This document shows positions 1-5,059 of a stretch of DNA of 5,059 nt, one piece after another. Below the pieces are notes generated by a model. It was given only the letters and a program-made list of their open reading frames with translations, had not been told where the DNA came from and made no database searches. The stretch is from Pseudomonadota bacterium. Lineage in GTDB: Bacteria; Pseudomonadota; Alphaproteobacteria; Acetobacterales; Acetobacteraceae. A program made the translations under genes and the position numbers. The stretch lies in contig JAKBCX010000153.1 of the NCBI GenBank assembly GCA_021807465.1, positions 1-5,059 of the forward strand, written 5' to 3'. Within the stretch, counting starts at the first letter, position 1. Each line of letters opens with the position of its first letter.

Positions 1-410
1 TTCGTCCAGTCGGTAATGTAAACGTCGTGGTCTTGCAGCAGGGTTTCAACCGTGTTGCGCAACAGCGTGGCGAAATGGCCGGAGAGCGGGGCCACGACCA
101 GCACTTTAGGCTGCTTGCGCCCGGTGTCTTTACGGAAATGCAGCAGACCGGCGAAGGGGGTTTCCAGCACCCGCTCCTCGGTAATGTTCACCAGCTCGTT
201 GCCTTGGGGCACGGCTTTTATGCCGAAATCGGGGCGCTTATGGGTAACGCCGGAATTGCCGAATACTTCCAACGCCGCGTTGTAATGGCGCAGTGCTATA
301 CCGTAGGGTGGTTGTGGCAAAACTGTGCGCAGCAGGCTGCTGGTGGTGCGCGCCAGCTTGCGCAAGGGGTCCATAATATCGGCTTGCGCCTGGTAGAATT
401 GATAAATCAT
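1..410 (-). CDS. phaZ: Intracellular polyhydroxyalkanoate (PHB) depolymerase, N-terminal part, cut by the window edge
   Basis: This gene reads leftward from ATG 410-408 and stays open to base 1, giving 136 codons of the N-terminus. The protein begins MIYQFYQAQADIMDPLRKLA. Around residues 105-135 it carries the family block VVAPLSGHFATLL followed by ETLLQDHDVYITDW, which is typical of intracellular PHB depolymerases (alpha/beta hydrolase fold, PHB_depo_C family). These enzymes hydrolyse native intracellular polyhydroxybutyrate granules to 3-hydroxybutyrate oligomers, releasing stored carbon. The catalytic nucleophile (Cys in the characterised Ralstonia PhaZ) and the rest of the triad would lie beyond the edge, so activity cannot be judged here. 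An AAGG Shine-Dalgarno sits at 418-421, 7 bases before the ATG, and supports this start. The gene is divergent from the GST gene. I saw no convincing -35/-10 pair for it. Family assignment is confident; the physiological role is inferred from the family. Confidence 0.9.
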   Translation of the reverse strand, partial: MIYQFYQAQADIMDPLRKLARTTSSLLRTVLPQPPYGIALRHYNAALEVFGNSGVTHKRPDFGIKAVPQGNELVNITEERVLETPFAGLLHFRKDTGRKQPKVLVVAPLSGHFATLLRNTVETLLQDHDVYITDWT

Positions 411-478
411 ACTTAAGCCTTGTACCCGCGCAAACTATCCCCATACCGGTCAACAAACCATTGTGCAGCCCGTGCGCC

Positions 479-487
479 TGAGATAAT
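479..487 (+). promoter_or_regulatory. Extended -10 promoter for the GST gene
   Basis: TGAGATAAT at 479-487 fits the TGn + TATAAT extended -10 pattern, with 5 of 6 matches in the hexamer. A TTGTGC at 461-466 could serve as a -35, but the spacer is only 15 bases, so the extended TG probably matters more. Transcription would start near 494, giving a leader of about 29 bases before ATG 523. This start would exclude the upstream in-frame GTG at 493 as a translation start. Inferred from sequence only. Confidence 0.5.
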
Positions 488-510
488 CATGTGTGTATTT
501 TCATAAAAAG

Positions 511-517
511 GGAAGGG
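511..517 (+). promoter_or_regulatory. Ribosome binding site deciding the GST start
   Basis: GGAAGGG lies 5 bases before ATG 523 and only 2 bases before the adjoining ATG 520. Spacing favours 523 as the initiation codon. Both codons are in the same frame, so the choice changes the protein by a single Met. Confidence 0.6.
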
Positions 518-522
518 TGATG

Positions 523-1179
523 ATGACCGAAGCAACCCTGCTGATCAGCAACAAGAACTATTCGTCTTGGTCGCTGCGCGGGTTTCTGCTGGCCAGGCTC
601 TCCGGCATCAGCTTCACGGAGGAGCGCGTCTCCCCCGATGACCCACGCGCGCGCGAGGAATTGCTGATGCGCACTTCTTCCATACTTGTCCCTTGCCTTA
701 TTCATGGCGATGTCTCGGTGTGGGACACGATCGCCATTGCTGAATATCTTAACGAAAACTTCCCCGGCGCACATATGCTGCCAGCCGAAAAAGCCGCCCG
801 GGCGCGCTGCCGTTCCATCTCGGGCGAGATGCATTCGGGCTTTGCCGCGCTGCGCTCGTCTCTGCCCATGAATCTGCGCTTCCGCAAGCCCGGCTTTACT
901 GTTTGGTCCTCGGCCCAGGCCGATATTGACCGTATTACCGGCATTTGGCGCGAATGCCTGAACACTTGGAAAGGCCCCTTCCTGTTTGGCCATCAGCCTA
1001 CAATCGCCGATTGCATGTACGCGCCCGTCGTCACGCGGTTTCTCTCCTACGACGTGAACGTTGGCCCGCTCTGCCAGCAATATTGCGACACTATCCTTGG
1101 CTGGCCGCCCATGAAGGAATGGATTGCCGCCGCCAAGGAGGAGCCGCAGGAGATTATCGAACTCGACCTGGATTTCTAG
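523..1179 (+). CDS. Glutathione S-transferase family protein
   Basis: The product is 218 residues, the normal size for a cytosolic GST. The N-terminal thioredoxin-like domain (about residues 4-82) starts with NKNYSSWSLR (10-19). This is the signature of a bacterial GST subgroup in which the Ser/Tyr cluster lies where the glutathione thiol is activated. The cis-proline motif is V56-P57, and VWDTIAIAEYL (66-76) is the loop and helix that bind the gamma-glutamyl group. The all-helical C-terminal domain (about 92-215) contains TIADCMYAPVVTRF (160-173), whose T-x-x-D is the GST-fold N-capping box. GSTs conjugate or reduce electrophiles with glutathione in the cytoplasm; the substrate here cannot be read from sequence. 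The start at 523 follows the ribosome site at 511-517. The gene stands alone: it is divergent from phaZ and convergent with the downstream cupin gene. Subgroup members are usually annotated only as GST family proteins. Confidence 0.9.
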   Translation: MTEATLLISNKNYSSWSLRGFLLARLSGISFTEERVSPDDPRAREELLMRTSSILVPCLIHGDVSVWDTIAIAEYLNENFPGAHMLPAEKAARARCRSISGEMHSGFAALRSSLPMNLRFRKPGFTVWSSAQADIDRITGIWRECLNTWKGPFLFGHQPTIADCMYAPVVTRFLSYDVNVGPLCQQYCDTILGWPPMKEWIAAAKEEPQEIIELDLDF

Positions 1180-1187
1180 CCCGTTAA

Positions 1188-1239
1188 CGTGCCACGGGAA
1201 GGTGATGTACCCCGCGGCACGCCCCGTTATTTCTATCTT
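1188..1239 (+). terminator. Putative terminator after the GST gene
   Basis: CGTGCCaCGGG at 1188-1198 pairs with CCCGcGGCACG at 1211-1221. This gives ten base pairs interrupted by one A-C mismatch, around a 12-base loop. It is followed on the plus strand by the T-rich stretch GTTATTTCTATCTT (1226-1239). It begins 8 bases after the GST stop codon and lies in the 76-base gap between two convergent genes. The T tract is interrupted, so termination efficiency is uncertain. Confidence 0.5.
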
Positions 1240-1255
1240 CATAACCGCTTGCCGC

Positions 1256-1690
1256 TCAACTCCAGGGCGCGGGCGGTGGGATTGGGCAGGGGCCTTCCAC
1301 CTCTGTAGTGCCAAAAGCGGCGGGGGCTGCGATTTCGAGGTACTCCATATCCGGCGAGTAGTCGAAAAGATAATGGGTTATGCCGGGTTGCTGGTGGACG
1401 CAATCGCCCGCGGCGACGAGCACTTCCTTATCGCCATACATGAACCTAGCCCAGCCTTTGGTCATGAAGACGATGTGGAAATCGGCCACATGCTGGTGCC
1501 AGCCCGTGCCACCGCCCTCGGGCGGGAAATCGGGGTTGGCTTTTACAAGCTGGGCGATGACGCGCCCGCCCGTGGCCTCGGCCACGCCGAGGTCGCGGTA
1601 TAGGAAAAAGCTGCGCAGCCCGTCCGTGCGCCAGGGCGTGCCGCCCGGCTTTACGTGGGAGAAAAGGTTTACCAACGGCTTATCAAGCAT
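1256..1690 (-). CDS. Small single-domain cupin protein
   Basis: The product is 144 residues and is a single conserved beta-barrel cupin of unknown substrate. Cupin motif 1 is seen as GWHQHVADFHIVFMTKG (63-79), giving H65 and H67 as likely metal ligands. Position 72, where many cupins have Glu, is His. Motif 2 is GDCVHQQPGITHYLF (95-109), with H106 as the last expected ligand. YSPDMEYLEI (111-120) resembles the end of the barrel in this family. A short Pro-rich tail (133-143) closes the protein. There is no signal peptide, so it should be cytoplasmic. The frame continues upstream of ATG 1690-1688, but that ATG is chosen because AAGGAG (1699-1704) lies 8 bases before it and the cupin-like sequence begins right after it. 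It is on the same strand as ftsK but 190 bases downstream with a palindrome between them, so an independent promoter is likely; I could not identify one. An enzyme (dioxygenase or isomerase type) or a binding protein are both possible. Confidence 0.85.
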   Translation of the reverse strand: MLDKPLVNLFSHVKPGGTPWRTDGLRSFFLYRDLGVAEATGGRVIAQLVKANPDFPPEGGGTGWHQHVADFHIVFMTKGWARFMYGDKEVLVAAGDCVHQQPGITHYLFDYSPDMEYLEIAAPAAFGTTEVEGPCPIPPPAPWS

Positions 1691-1698
1691 TGGCCTGG

Positions 1699-1704
1699 CT
1701 CCTT
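1699..1704 (-). promoter_or_regulatory. Ribosome binding site of the cupin gene
   Basis: AAGGAG on the minus strand lies 8 bases before ATG 1690. It selects this start over earlier in-frame start codons reaching back to 1819. Confidence 0.7.
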
Positions 1705-1831
1705 TTGCTGAGGAACCGCTATGCTTGCATATTTGCAGGCGCCGAGGCCAGGAAATTTTTGCATTGCACAATTTTATGGTGCGGAGGGCCGGAATTGCCC
1801 TGCGGTCTCTCACGGACACCCGTTATTTTCA

Positions 1832-1859
1832 TGTCATCCCCGCTTGTCCGGGGATGACA
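1832..1859. repeat. Palindromic intergenic element of alphaproteobacterial type
   Basis: TGTCATCCCCG (1832-1842) and CGGGGATGACA (1849-1859) form a perfect 11-bp inverted repeat around the 6-base loop CTTGTC. The GTCATCCCCG...CGGGGATGAC type is a familiar dispersed intergenic palindrome in many alphaproteobacterial genomes. Only one copy is present here, so dispersal is inferred from resemblance. It starts 21 bases after the ftsK stop codon on the minus strand. The bases after the hairpin on that strand (TGAAAATAACGG) contain no T tract, so it is a poor intrinsic terminator. It could still stabilise the ftsK mRNA 3' end or assist termination. The rest of the spacer (1691-1831) is comparatively AT-rich and presumably holds the cupin promoter, but I see no clear hexamers. 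Confidence 0.65.
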
Positions 1860-1880
1860 GGGGGATTGCGGCTTGGGTGG

Positions 1881-4286
1881 TTAATCGTCCCGTTCGGCGC
1901 GCACCAGCACTTCGCGCTTGCCCACATGGTTGGCGGGGCTGACGACGCCGTCTTTTTCCATCTGCTCGATGAGCTTGGCGGCGCGGTTATAGCCGATGGT
2001 GAGGCAGCGTTGCAGGTACGAGGTGCTGGCCTTGCGGTCGCGCGCCACAATGGCCACGGCCTGGTCGTACAGCGCGCCCTCGGCATTGGTATTGCCGCCT
2101 ATGGCGCCGGCAGGCATGGCGGGGCCTTCATCGTCATCCGCGGGTTCGGTCACCTCGTCCAGATAGGCCGGCTCGCCCTGCTCGCGCAGATACTCCACCA
2201 CCGCCTCCACCTCTTGGTCCGACACAAACGGACCGTGAACGCGGGTGATGCGCCCGCCGCCTTGCATGTAAAGCAGGTCGCCCTGGCCGAGGAGCTGTTC
2301 GGCCCCCTGCTCGCCCAGGATGGTCCGGCTGTCGAATTTGGAGATGACCTGGAAGGAAATGCGGGTGGGGAAATTGGCCTTGATGGTGCCAGTGATAACG
2401 TCCACCGAGGGGCGCTGCGTGGCCATGATGACATGGATGCCCGCCGCGCGCGCCTTCTGCGCCAGGCGCTGCACGCAGATTTCAATGTCCTTTCCCGCCA
2501 CCAGCATGAGGTCGGCCATTTCGTCGATGAATACGACGATGAAGGGCAGCGGCTCCAGGGCCAAAGGCTGTTCCTCGAATACCGGCTTGCCGGTTTCGGA
2601 ATCGAACCCCGTCTGCACGCGGCGGGTGACGACCTCGCCCCGGGCGCGGGCCTCGTTCACGCGGTCGTTATAGCCAGCGATGTTGCGCACGGAGAGCTGG
2701 CTCATGTTGCGGTAGCGGCGGTCCATCTCGCGCACCACCCATTTAAGTGCCGCCACGGCCTTGGGCGGCTCCGTGACCACCGGGGTGAGCAAATGGGGGA
2801 TGCCATCATACACGGAGAGTTCGAGAATCTTGGGATCGATCAGGATAAGCCGGCATTGCTCGGGCGAGAGCTTGTAGAGCAGGCTCATAATCATGGCGTT
2901 CACGCCGACGGATTTGCCCGATCCGGTGGTGCCGGCGATGAGCAGATGCGGCATCCGGGCCAGATCGGCCAGGATCGGGGCGCCGGAAATATCCTTGCCC
3001 AGCGCCAGAGAGAGCGCGCCGTTCAGGCTGTCCCAAGAGGCGCTGCCGAGCAGCTCGGAGAGGAAGACGGTCTCGCGCCGGGCATTAGGCACCTCGATGC
3101 CGATGACGTTACGCCCGGCCACCACGGCGATGCGCACGGCGATGACGGCGAGGGAACGGGCAATGTCTTCCGCCAGGCCAATGACGCGGGCGGAGCGTAT
3201 GCCGGGGGCGGGCTCCAGCTCGTACAGGGTTACAACCGGGCCGGGGCGGATTTCGACGATTTTGCCCTGCACGCCGTAATCCTGCAGCACGTTTTCCAGC
3301 AGCCGGGCATTGGCCTGCAGCGCCTCTTCCGTAAGCTGCGCGCCCGCGCGCGGCGGGGCGGGGCGCAGCAGGTCCAGCGAGGGCGGGGTCCAGCCCAGCT
3401 CCGGCATTGGCAGACGCTCTTGCCGCAGCGCGGGCTTGGGTACGGGCGCGGATTTGACAGCGGGTTTGGCCTTGAAGGACAGAACCGGGACATTTGGCTC
3501 GGGCGGGGTGAAATAGCCACTGGGATCGCCGTCATCCTCTTCCACCGGGTCCGGCATGGGCGCCCAGGCGCGGCGGGGGGCTGCTTCTTCCGCCACTGCG
3601 GTTTGCAGCAAAGGCGTGAGCCAGGAGGATACGGCCCCTGCCCCGCGCACGCCATGCTGCACCGAAGCCGCCGCTGCGCGCGCCGCGCGCCTGCCGCCCG
3701 CATGCCACTCGCCAAAGGTTATGCCCAGCGCGTAGAGGAGGCAGCCCAGCGCGGTGGCAAGGCTGAGGCCCAGCATGATACCCTGCCCCACGCGGCCAAA
3801 TCCGGCGCCGCCCCCGGCAAAGCCATTGGCCAGCAAATGACCCGCCGCACCGCCAATGCCGGAGGGCACCGGCCAGGTAACGGCGGCACCCGGAATTTCG
3901 GCCACACCCAACGCCAGGGCGGCGGCCAGAAGCGGCATGGAAAGCGCGCCCAGCACAATGCGGGTTTTTAGCCGCGCAATGCCGCCGCGCGCGGCCAGCC
4001 TGTATGCCCAGGCCAGCAGGCACAGCACCGGCACAGCACCGGCCAGGCCGAAACCTTGCAGCAGCAAATCCGCCACCTGGGCGCCCGCCAAGCCGGCCAA
4101 ATTAGTGGGGGGCGATGATGATGCCGTATCGAAAGACGGATCGGCCGGATTATATGTGATAAGCGCCAGCGCCAGGATGAGGGCCGACACGGCAAGCACA
4201 ATGCCGCCCAGCTCCCCCGCGCGCCGGCGCATTTGCGCCTTGAGAGAGGAAGAAAGGAATTGCCGCCTGCCCAGATCGAGTGCCAT
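1881..4286 (-). CDS. ftsK: DNA translocase FtsK (FtsK/SpoIIIE family)
   Basis: The 801-residue protein is complete. Four hydrophobic segments (about 27-45, 72-96, 109-129 and 168-191) anchor it in the septal membrane. A charged and Pro-rich linker follows (about 195-320), far shorter than the E. coli linker. The alpha/beta motor (about 325-710) has Walker A GTTGSGKS (452-459), the family block LIDPKILELSVYDGIPHLL (482-500), Walker B FIVVFIDE ending at D588-E589, ATQRPSVDVITG (622-633) and MQGGGRITRVHGPFV (674-688). The C-terminal gamma winged helix (about 736-796) contains IGYNRAAKLIEQME (764-777), the part that reads polar KOPS sites. FtsK hexamers pump chromosomal DNA through the closing septum and activate XerCD at dif to resolve dimers. 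The start at 4286 follows a consensus-like promoter so closely that the mRNA would be nearly leaderless. Met19 (codon 4232-4230), with AAGG 5 bases upstream, is an alternative start that keeps all membrane segments. Confidence 0.97.
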   Translation of the reverse strand: MALDLGRRQFLSSSLKAQMRRRAGELGGIVLAVSALILALALITYNPADPSFDTASSSPPTNLAGLAGAQVADLLLQGFGLAGAVPVLCLLAWAYRLAARGGIARLKTRIVLGALSMPLLAAALALGVAEIPGAAVTWPVPSGIGGAAGHLLANGFAGGGAGFGRVGQGIMLGLSLATALGCLLYALGITFGEWHAGGRRAARAAAASVQHGVRGAGAVSSWLTPLLQTAVAEEAAPRRAWAPMPDPVEEDDGDPSGYFTPPEPNVPVLSFKAKPAVKSAPVPKPALRQERLPMPELGWTPPSLDLLRPAPPRAGAQLTEEALQANARLLENVLQDYGVQGKIVEIRPGPVVTLYELEPAPGIRSARVIGLAEDIARSLAVIAVRIAVVAGRNVIGIEVPNARRETVFLSELLGSASWDSLNGALSLALGKDISGAPILADLARMPHLLIAGTTGSGKSVGVNAMIMSLLYKLSPEQCRLILIDPKILELSVYDGIPHLLTPVVTEPPKAVAALKWVVREMDRRYRNMSQLSVRNIAGYNDRVNEARARGEVVTRRVQTGFDSETGKPVFEEQPLALEPLPFIVVFIDEMADLMLVAGKDIEICVQRLAQKARAAGIHVIMATQRPSVDVITGTIKANFPTRISFQVISKFDSRTILGEQGAEQLLGQGDLLYMQGGGRITRVHGPFVSDQEVEAVVEYLREQGEPAYLDEVTEPADDDEGPAMPAGAIGGNTNAEGALYDQAVAIVARDRKASTSYLQRCLTIGYNRAAKLIEQMEKDGVVSPANHVGKREVLVRAERDD

Positions 4287-4293
4287 GACTCGA

Positions 4294-4322
4294 ACTATAG
4301 GCAGTCAATCGCTGATTTTCAA
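4294..4322 (-). promoter_or_regulatory. Sigma70-type promoter for ftsK
   Basis: On the minus strand, TTGAAA (4322-4317) and TATAGT (4299-4294) are separated by exactly 17 bases (4316-4300). Five of six bases in each hexamer match the sigma70 consensus (TTGACA and TATAAT). The predicted start of transcription is close to 4287, directly next to the ATG at 4286. The region is shared with the divergent Cupin_5 gene. Confidence 0.7.
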
Positions 4323-4338
4323 AGTTTTTCGCCCCTTT

Positions 4339-4345
4339 AAGGAGG
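4339..4345 (+). promoter_or_regulatory. Strong ribosome binding site of the Cupin_5 gene
   Basis: AAGGAGG is a full Shine-Dalgarno, 5 bases before ATG 4351. It rules out the much longer in-frame open reading reaching back into ftsK on the opposite strand. Confidence 0.85.
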
Positions 4346-4350
4346 AGTCC

Positions 4351-4782
4351 ATGCTGAATCTACGCTTCCCGCCCTTGCATGCTCAGGAGGTGATTGACGC
4401 GCTGAAACTTTCACCGCACCCGGAAGGCGGGTATTACCGCGAAGTATGGCGCGACACGCCGCCGGGCGGCGGGCGGGGCGCTGCGACGAGCATATTGTTC
4501 CTGCTGGCCAAGGGGCAGCGCTCGCACTGGCACAAGGTGGATGCGGCGGAGCTTTGGCTATGGCATGGGGGCGCGTCCATGGCGCTGCACATTGCCGGGC
4601 AGCATAAGCTGCTATTGGGGCCAGACCTGGCGGCGGGTGAGCATTTGCAGGCCGTGGTGCCCGCCAATACCTGGCAGGAAGCGGAATGCACGGGAAATTG
4701 GAGCCTGGTGAGCTGCGTGGTGGCCCCTGCGTTTGAATTCGCGGGATTTGAACTGGCGCCCAAAGGATGGAAGCCGGGCTGA
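4351..4782 (+). CDS. Cupin_5 (DUF985) family protein
   Basis: The 143-residue product matches the DUF985/Cupin_5 family (yeast YML079w-like) along its whole length. The blocks are HPEGGYYREVWR (23-34), STAIYFLL-like ATSILFLLAKG (45-55), SHWHKVDAAELWLWHGG (58-74), VVPANTWQEAE (102-112) and SCVVAPAFEFAGFEL (121-135). The family folds as a small jelly-roll barrel related to sugar-nucleotide epimerases. It has no established reaction, and a small-ligand binding role is only inferred. H59, H61 and E67 line the equivalent of the cupin pocket. There is no signal peptide or membrane segment, so it should be cytoplasmic. The start is fixed by the strong Shine-Dalgarno at 4339-4345. The gene is divergent from ftsK across 64 bases and convergent with the YceI gene, so it is probably monocistronic. 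Its own promoter is not obvious and may overlap the start of ftsK. Confidence 0.9.
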   Translation: MLNLRFPPLHAQEVIDALKLSPHPEGGYYREVWRDTPPGGGRGAATSILFLLAKGQRSHWHKVDAAELWLWHGGASMALHIAGQHKLLLGPDLAAGEHLQAVVPANTWQEAECTGNWSLVSCVVAPAFEFAGFELAPKGWKPG

Positions 4783-4797
4783 GATGGCTTATCGTGG

Positions 4798-4827
4798 TTT
4801 GTGGCAGCGGCAAGCCGCCGCCACAAA
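4798..4827. terminator. Hairpin between convergent genes, probable bidirectional terminator
   Basis: TTTGTGGCaGCGG (4798-4810) pairs with CCGCcGCCACAAA (4815-4827). This makes twelve base pairs with one A-C mismatch, closed by a CAAG tetraloop. The outer A/T pairs put three T residues at the end of the stem in one direction and three in the other; there is no longer T tract. It starts 15 bases after the Cupin_5 stop and 17 bases beyond the YceI stop, so it can serve both genes. Confidence 0.6.
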
Positions 4828-4844
4828 TTCGTAACGGATTTACG

Positions 4845-5059
4845 CTATTGCACGAAGGCCGCGCTGATAATCAGCGTCACCTTGTCGCCGATGAGCGGCA
4901 CGTAGGTGGATTGGTTGAAGTCTGAGCGCATGAGTGTGCCGGTGGCGTTGAAGCCGATTGTGTATTGTTTCGAAATTGGATTAACACCCCCGGCATTAAA
5001 AGTTACATCCAGCGTCTCGGGCCGTGTTACGCCGTGAAAGGTCAGCTCGCCTGTTACCT
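4845..5059 (-). CDS. YceI family protein, C-terminal part, cut by the window edge
   Basis: The last 70 codons are read leftward from the window edge to the TAG at 4847-4845. The protein reads VTGELTFHGVTRPETLDVTF, then IGFNATGTLMRSDFN and VPLIGDKVTLIISAAFVQ at its C-terminus. These are the conserved closing strands of the YceI fold (G-x-L-T-x-x-G-V-T-R-P, followed by G-x-x-x-R-S-D-F). YceI proteins form lipocalin-like beta barrels that bind long isoprenoid or lipid chains, and most are secreted to the periplasm. The signal peptide and about the first two thirds of the protein lie outside the window. The usual Gly-Met after RSDF is replaced by Asn-Gln. The gene converges with Cupin_5. Family membership is confident; the ligand and role are unknown. 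Confidence 0.88.
   Translation of the reverse strand, partial: VTGELTFHGVTRPETLDVTFNAGGVNPISKQYTIGFNATGTLMRSDFNQSTYVPLIGDKVTLIISAAFVQ

Noticed and set aside
27..416. A 129-codon plus-strand open frame across the left end
   Set aside because: It is the antisense shadow of the depolymerase N-terminus, whose minus-strand reading contains the clear family block VVAPLSGHFATLL.
411..460. Possible phaZ promoter on the minus strand (TTGACC with downstream GATAGT or TACAAG)
   Set aside because: Spacings of 8 and 23 bases do not fit a sigma70 promoter, so no call was made.
510..517. GGGAAGGG, an exact match to the E. coli KOPS consensus GGGNAGGG
   Set aside because: It coincides with the purine-rich ribosome site of the GST gene, and about one chance match per 8 kb of double-stranded DNA is expected. 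One site in 5 kb gives no evidence of polarity.
487..1314. A 275-codon minus-strand open frame across the GST gene
   Set aside because: It lies opposite a GST with all expected motifs, runs through the hairpin region into the cupin gene, and shows no recognisable family.
1691..1831. Possible promoter or operator for the cupin gene (TAAAAT on the minus strand, GCAC/GTGC arms around 1766-1782)
   Set aside because: No -35 hexamer lies at a suitable spacing, and the 4-base arms are within chance expectation.
1380..3971. An 863-codon open frame on the plus strand, antisense to ftsK and part of the cupin gene
   Set aside because: It is codon-aligned with ftsK on the other strand, where antisense stops arise only from TTA, CTA and TCA codons, which are scarce in this GC-rich gene. 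The translation is rich in His, Gly and Arg with no recognisable domain, while the FtsK reading has every family motif.
3856..4350. In-frame upstream extension of the Cupin_5 gene on the plus strand, antisense to the ftsK 5' end
   Set aside because: The extension overlaps the well-supported FtsK N-terminal region, has low-complexity Ala/Arg/Ser composition, and the strong Shine-Dalgarno at 4339-4345 sets the start at 4351.

Overview
The window looks like ordinary chromosomal DNA from a GC-rich alphaproteobacterium. That assignment rests on the FtsK type (about 800 residues, four membrane segments, short Pro-rich linker), the intracellular polyhydroxyalkanoate depolymerase at the left edge, and a dispersed-type GTCATCCCCG palindrome of the kind common between alphaproteobacterial genes. 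I cannot name a genus. There are no phage, transposon, CRISPR, rRNA or tRNA signals. Every long stretch is filled by a recognisable household or accessory gene.

Layout, left to right. The first 136 codons of an intracellular PHA/PHB depolymerase run leftward off the edge (410 to <1, minus). A divergent intergenic region of 112 bases carries an extended -10 promoter driving a glutathione S-transferase (523-1179, plus). A hairpin with a T-rich tail separates it from a convergent small cupin gene (1690-1256, minus). A spacer of about 190 bases follows, holding an 11-bp perfect palindrome, and then the full-length DNA translocase gene ftsK (4286-1881, minus). A compact 64-bp divergent region holds a near-consensus sigma70 promoter for ftsK and a strong Shine-Dalgarno for a Cupin_5 (DUF985) gene (4351-4782, plus). 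That gene ends against a hairpin shared with the convergent 3' end of a YceI-family gene (>5059 to 4845, minus).

The genes do not form one pathway. FtsK is the only one with a core cellular role (septum-anchored DNA pump, chromosome dimer resolution). PhaZ mobilises storage polymer, the GST belongs to a detoxification or stress fold family, the two cupins have no assigned substrate, and YceI proteins are secreted lipocalin-like carriers. Most are probably separate transcription units, because orientations alternate and hairpins sit in both convergent gaps.

I did not find a convincing undescribed system. The most interesting local signals are the position of the ftsK promoter, which predicts a transcript starting within a base or two of the annotated ATG, a His in the usual Glu position of the first cupin's metal site, and the palindromic element just after ftsK.
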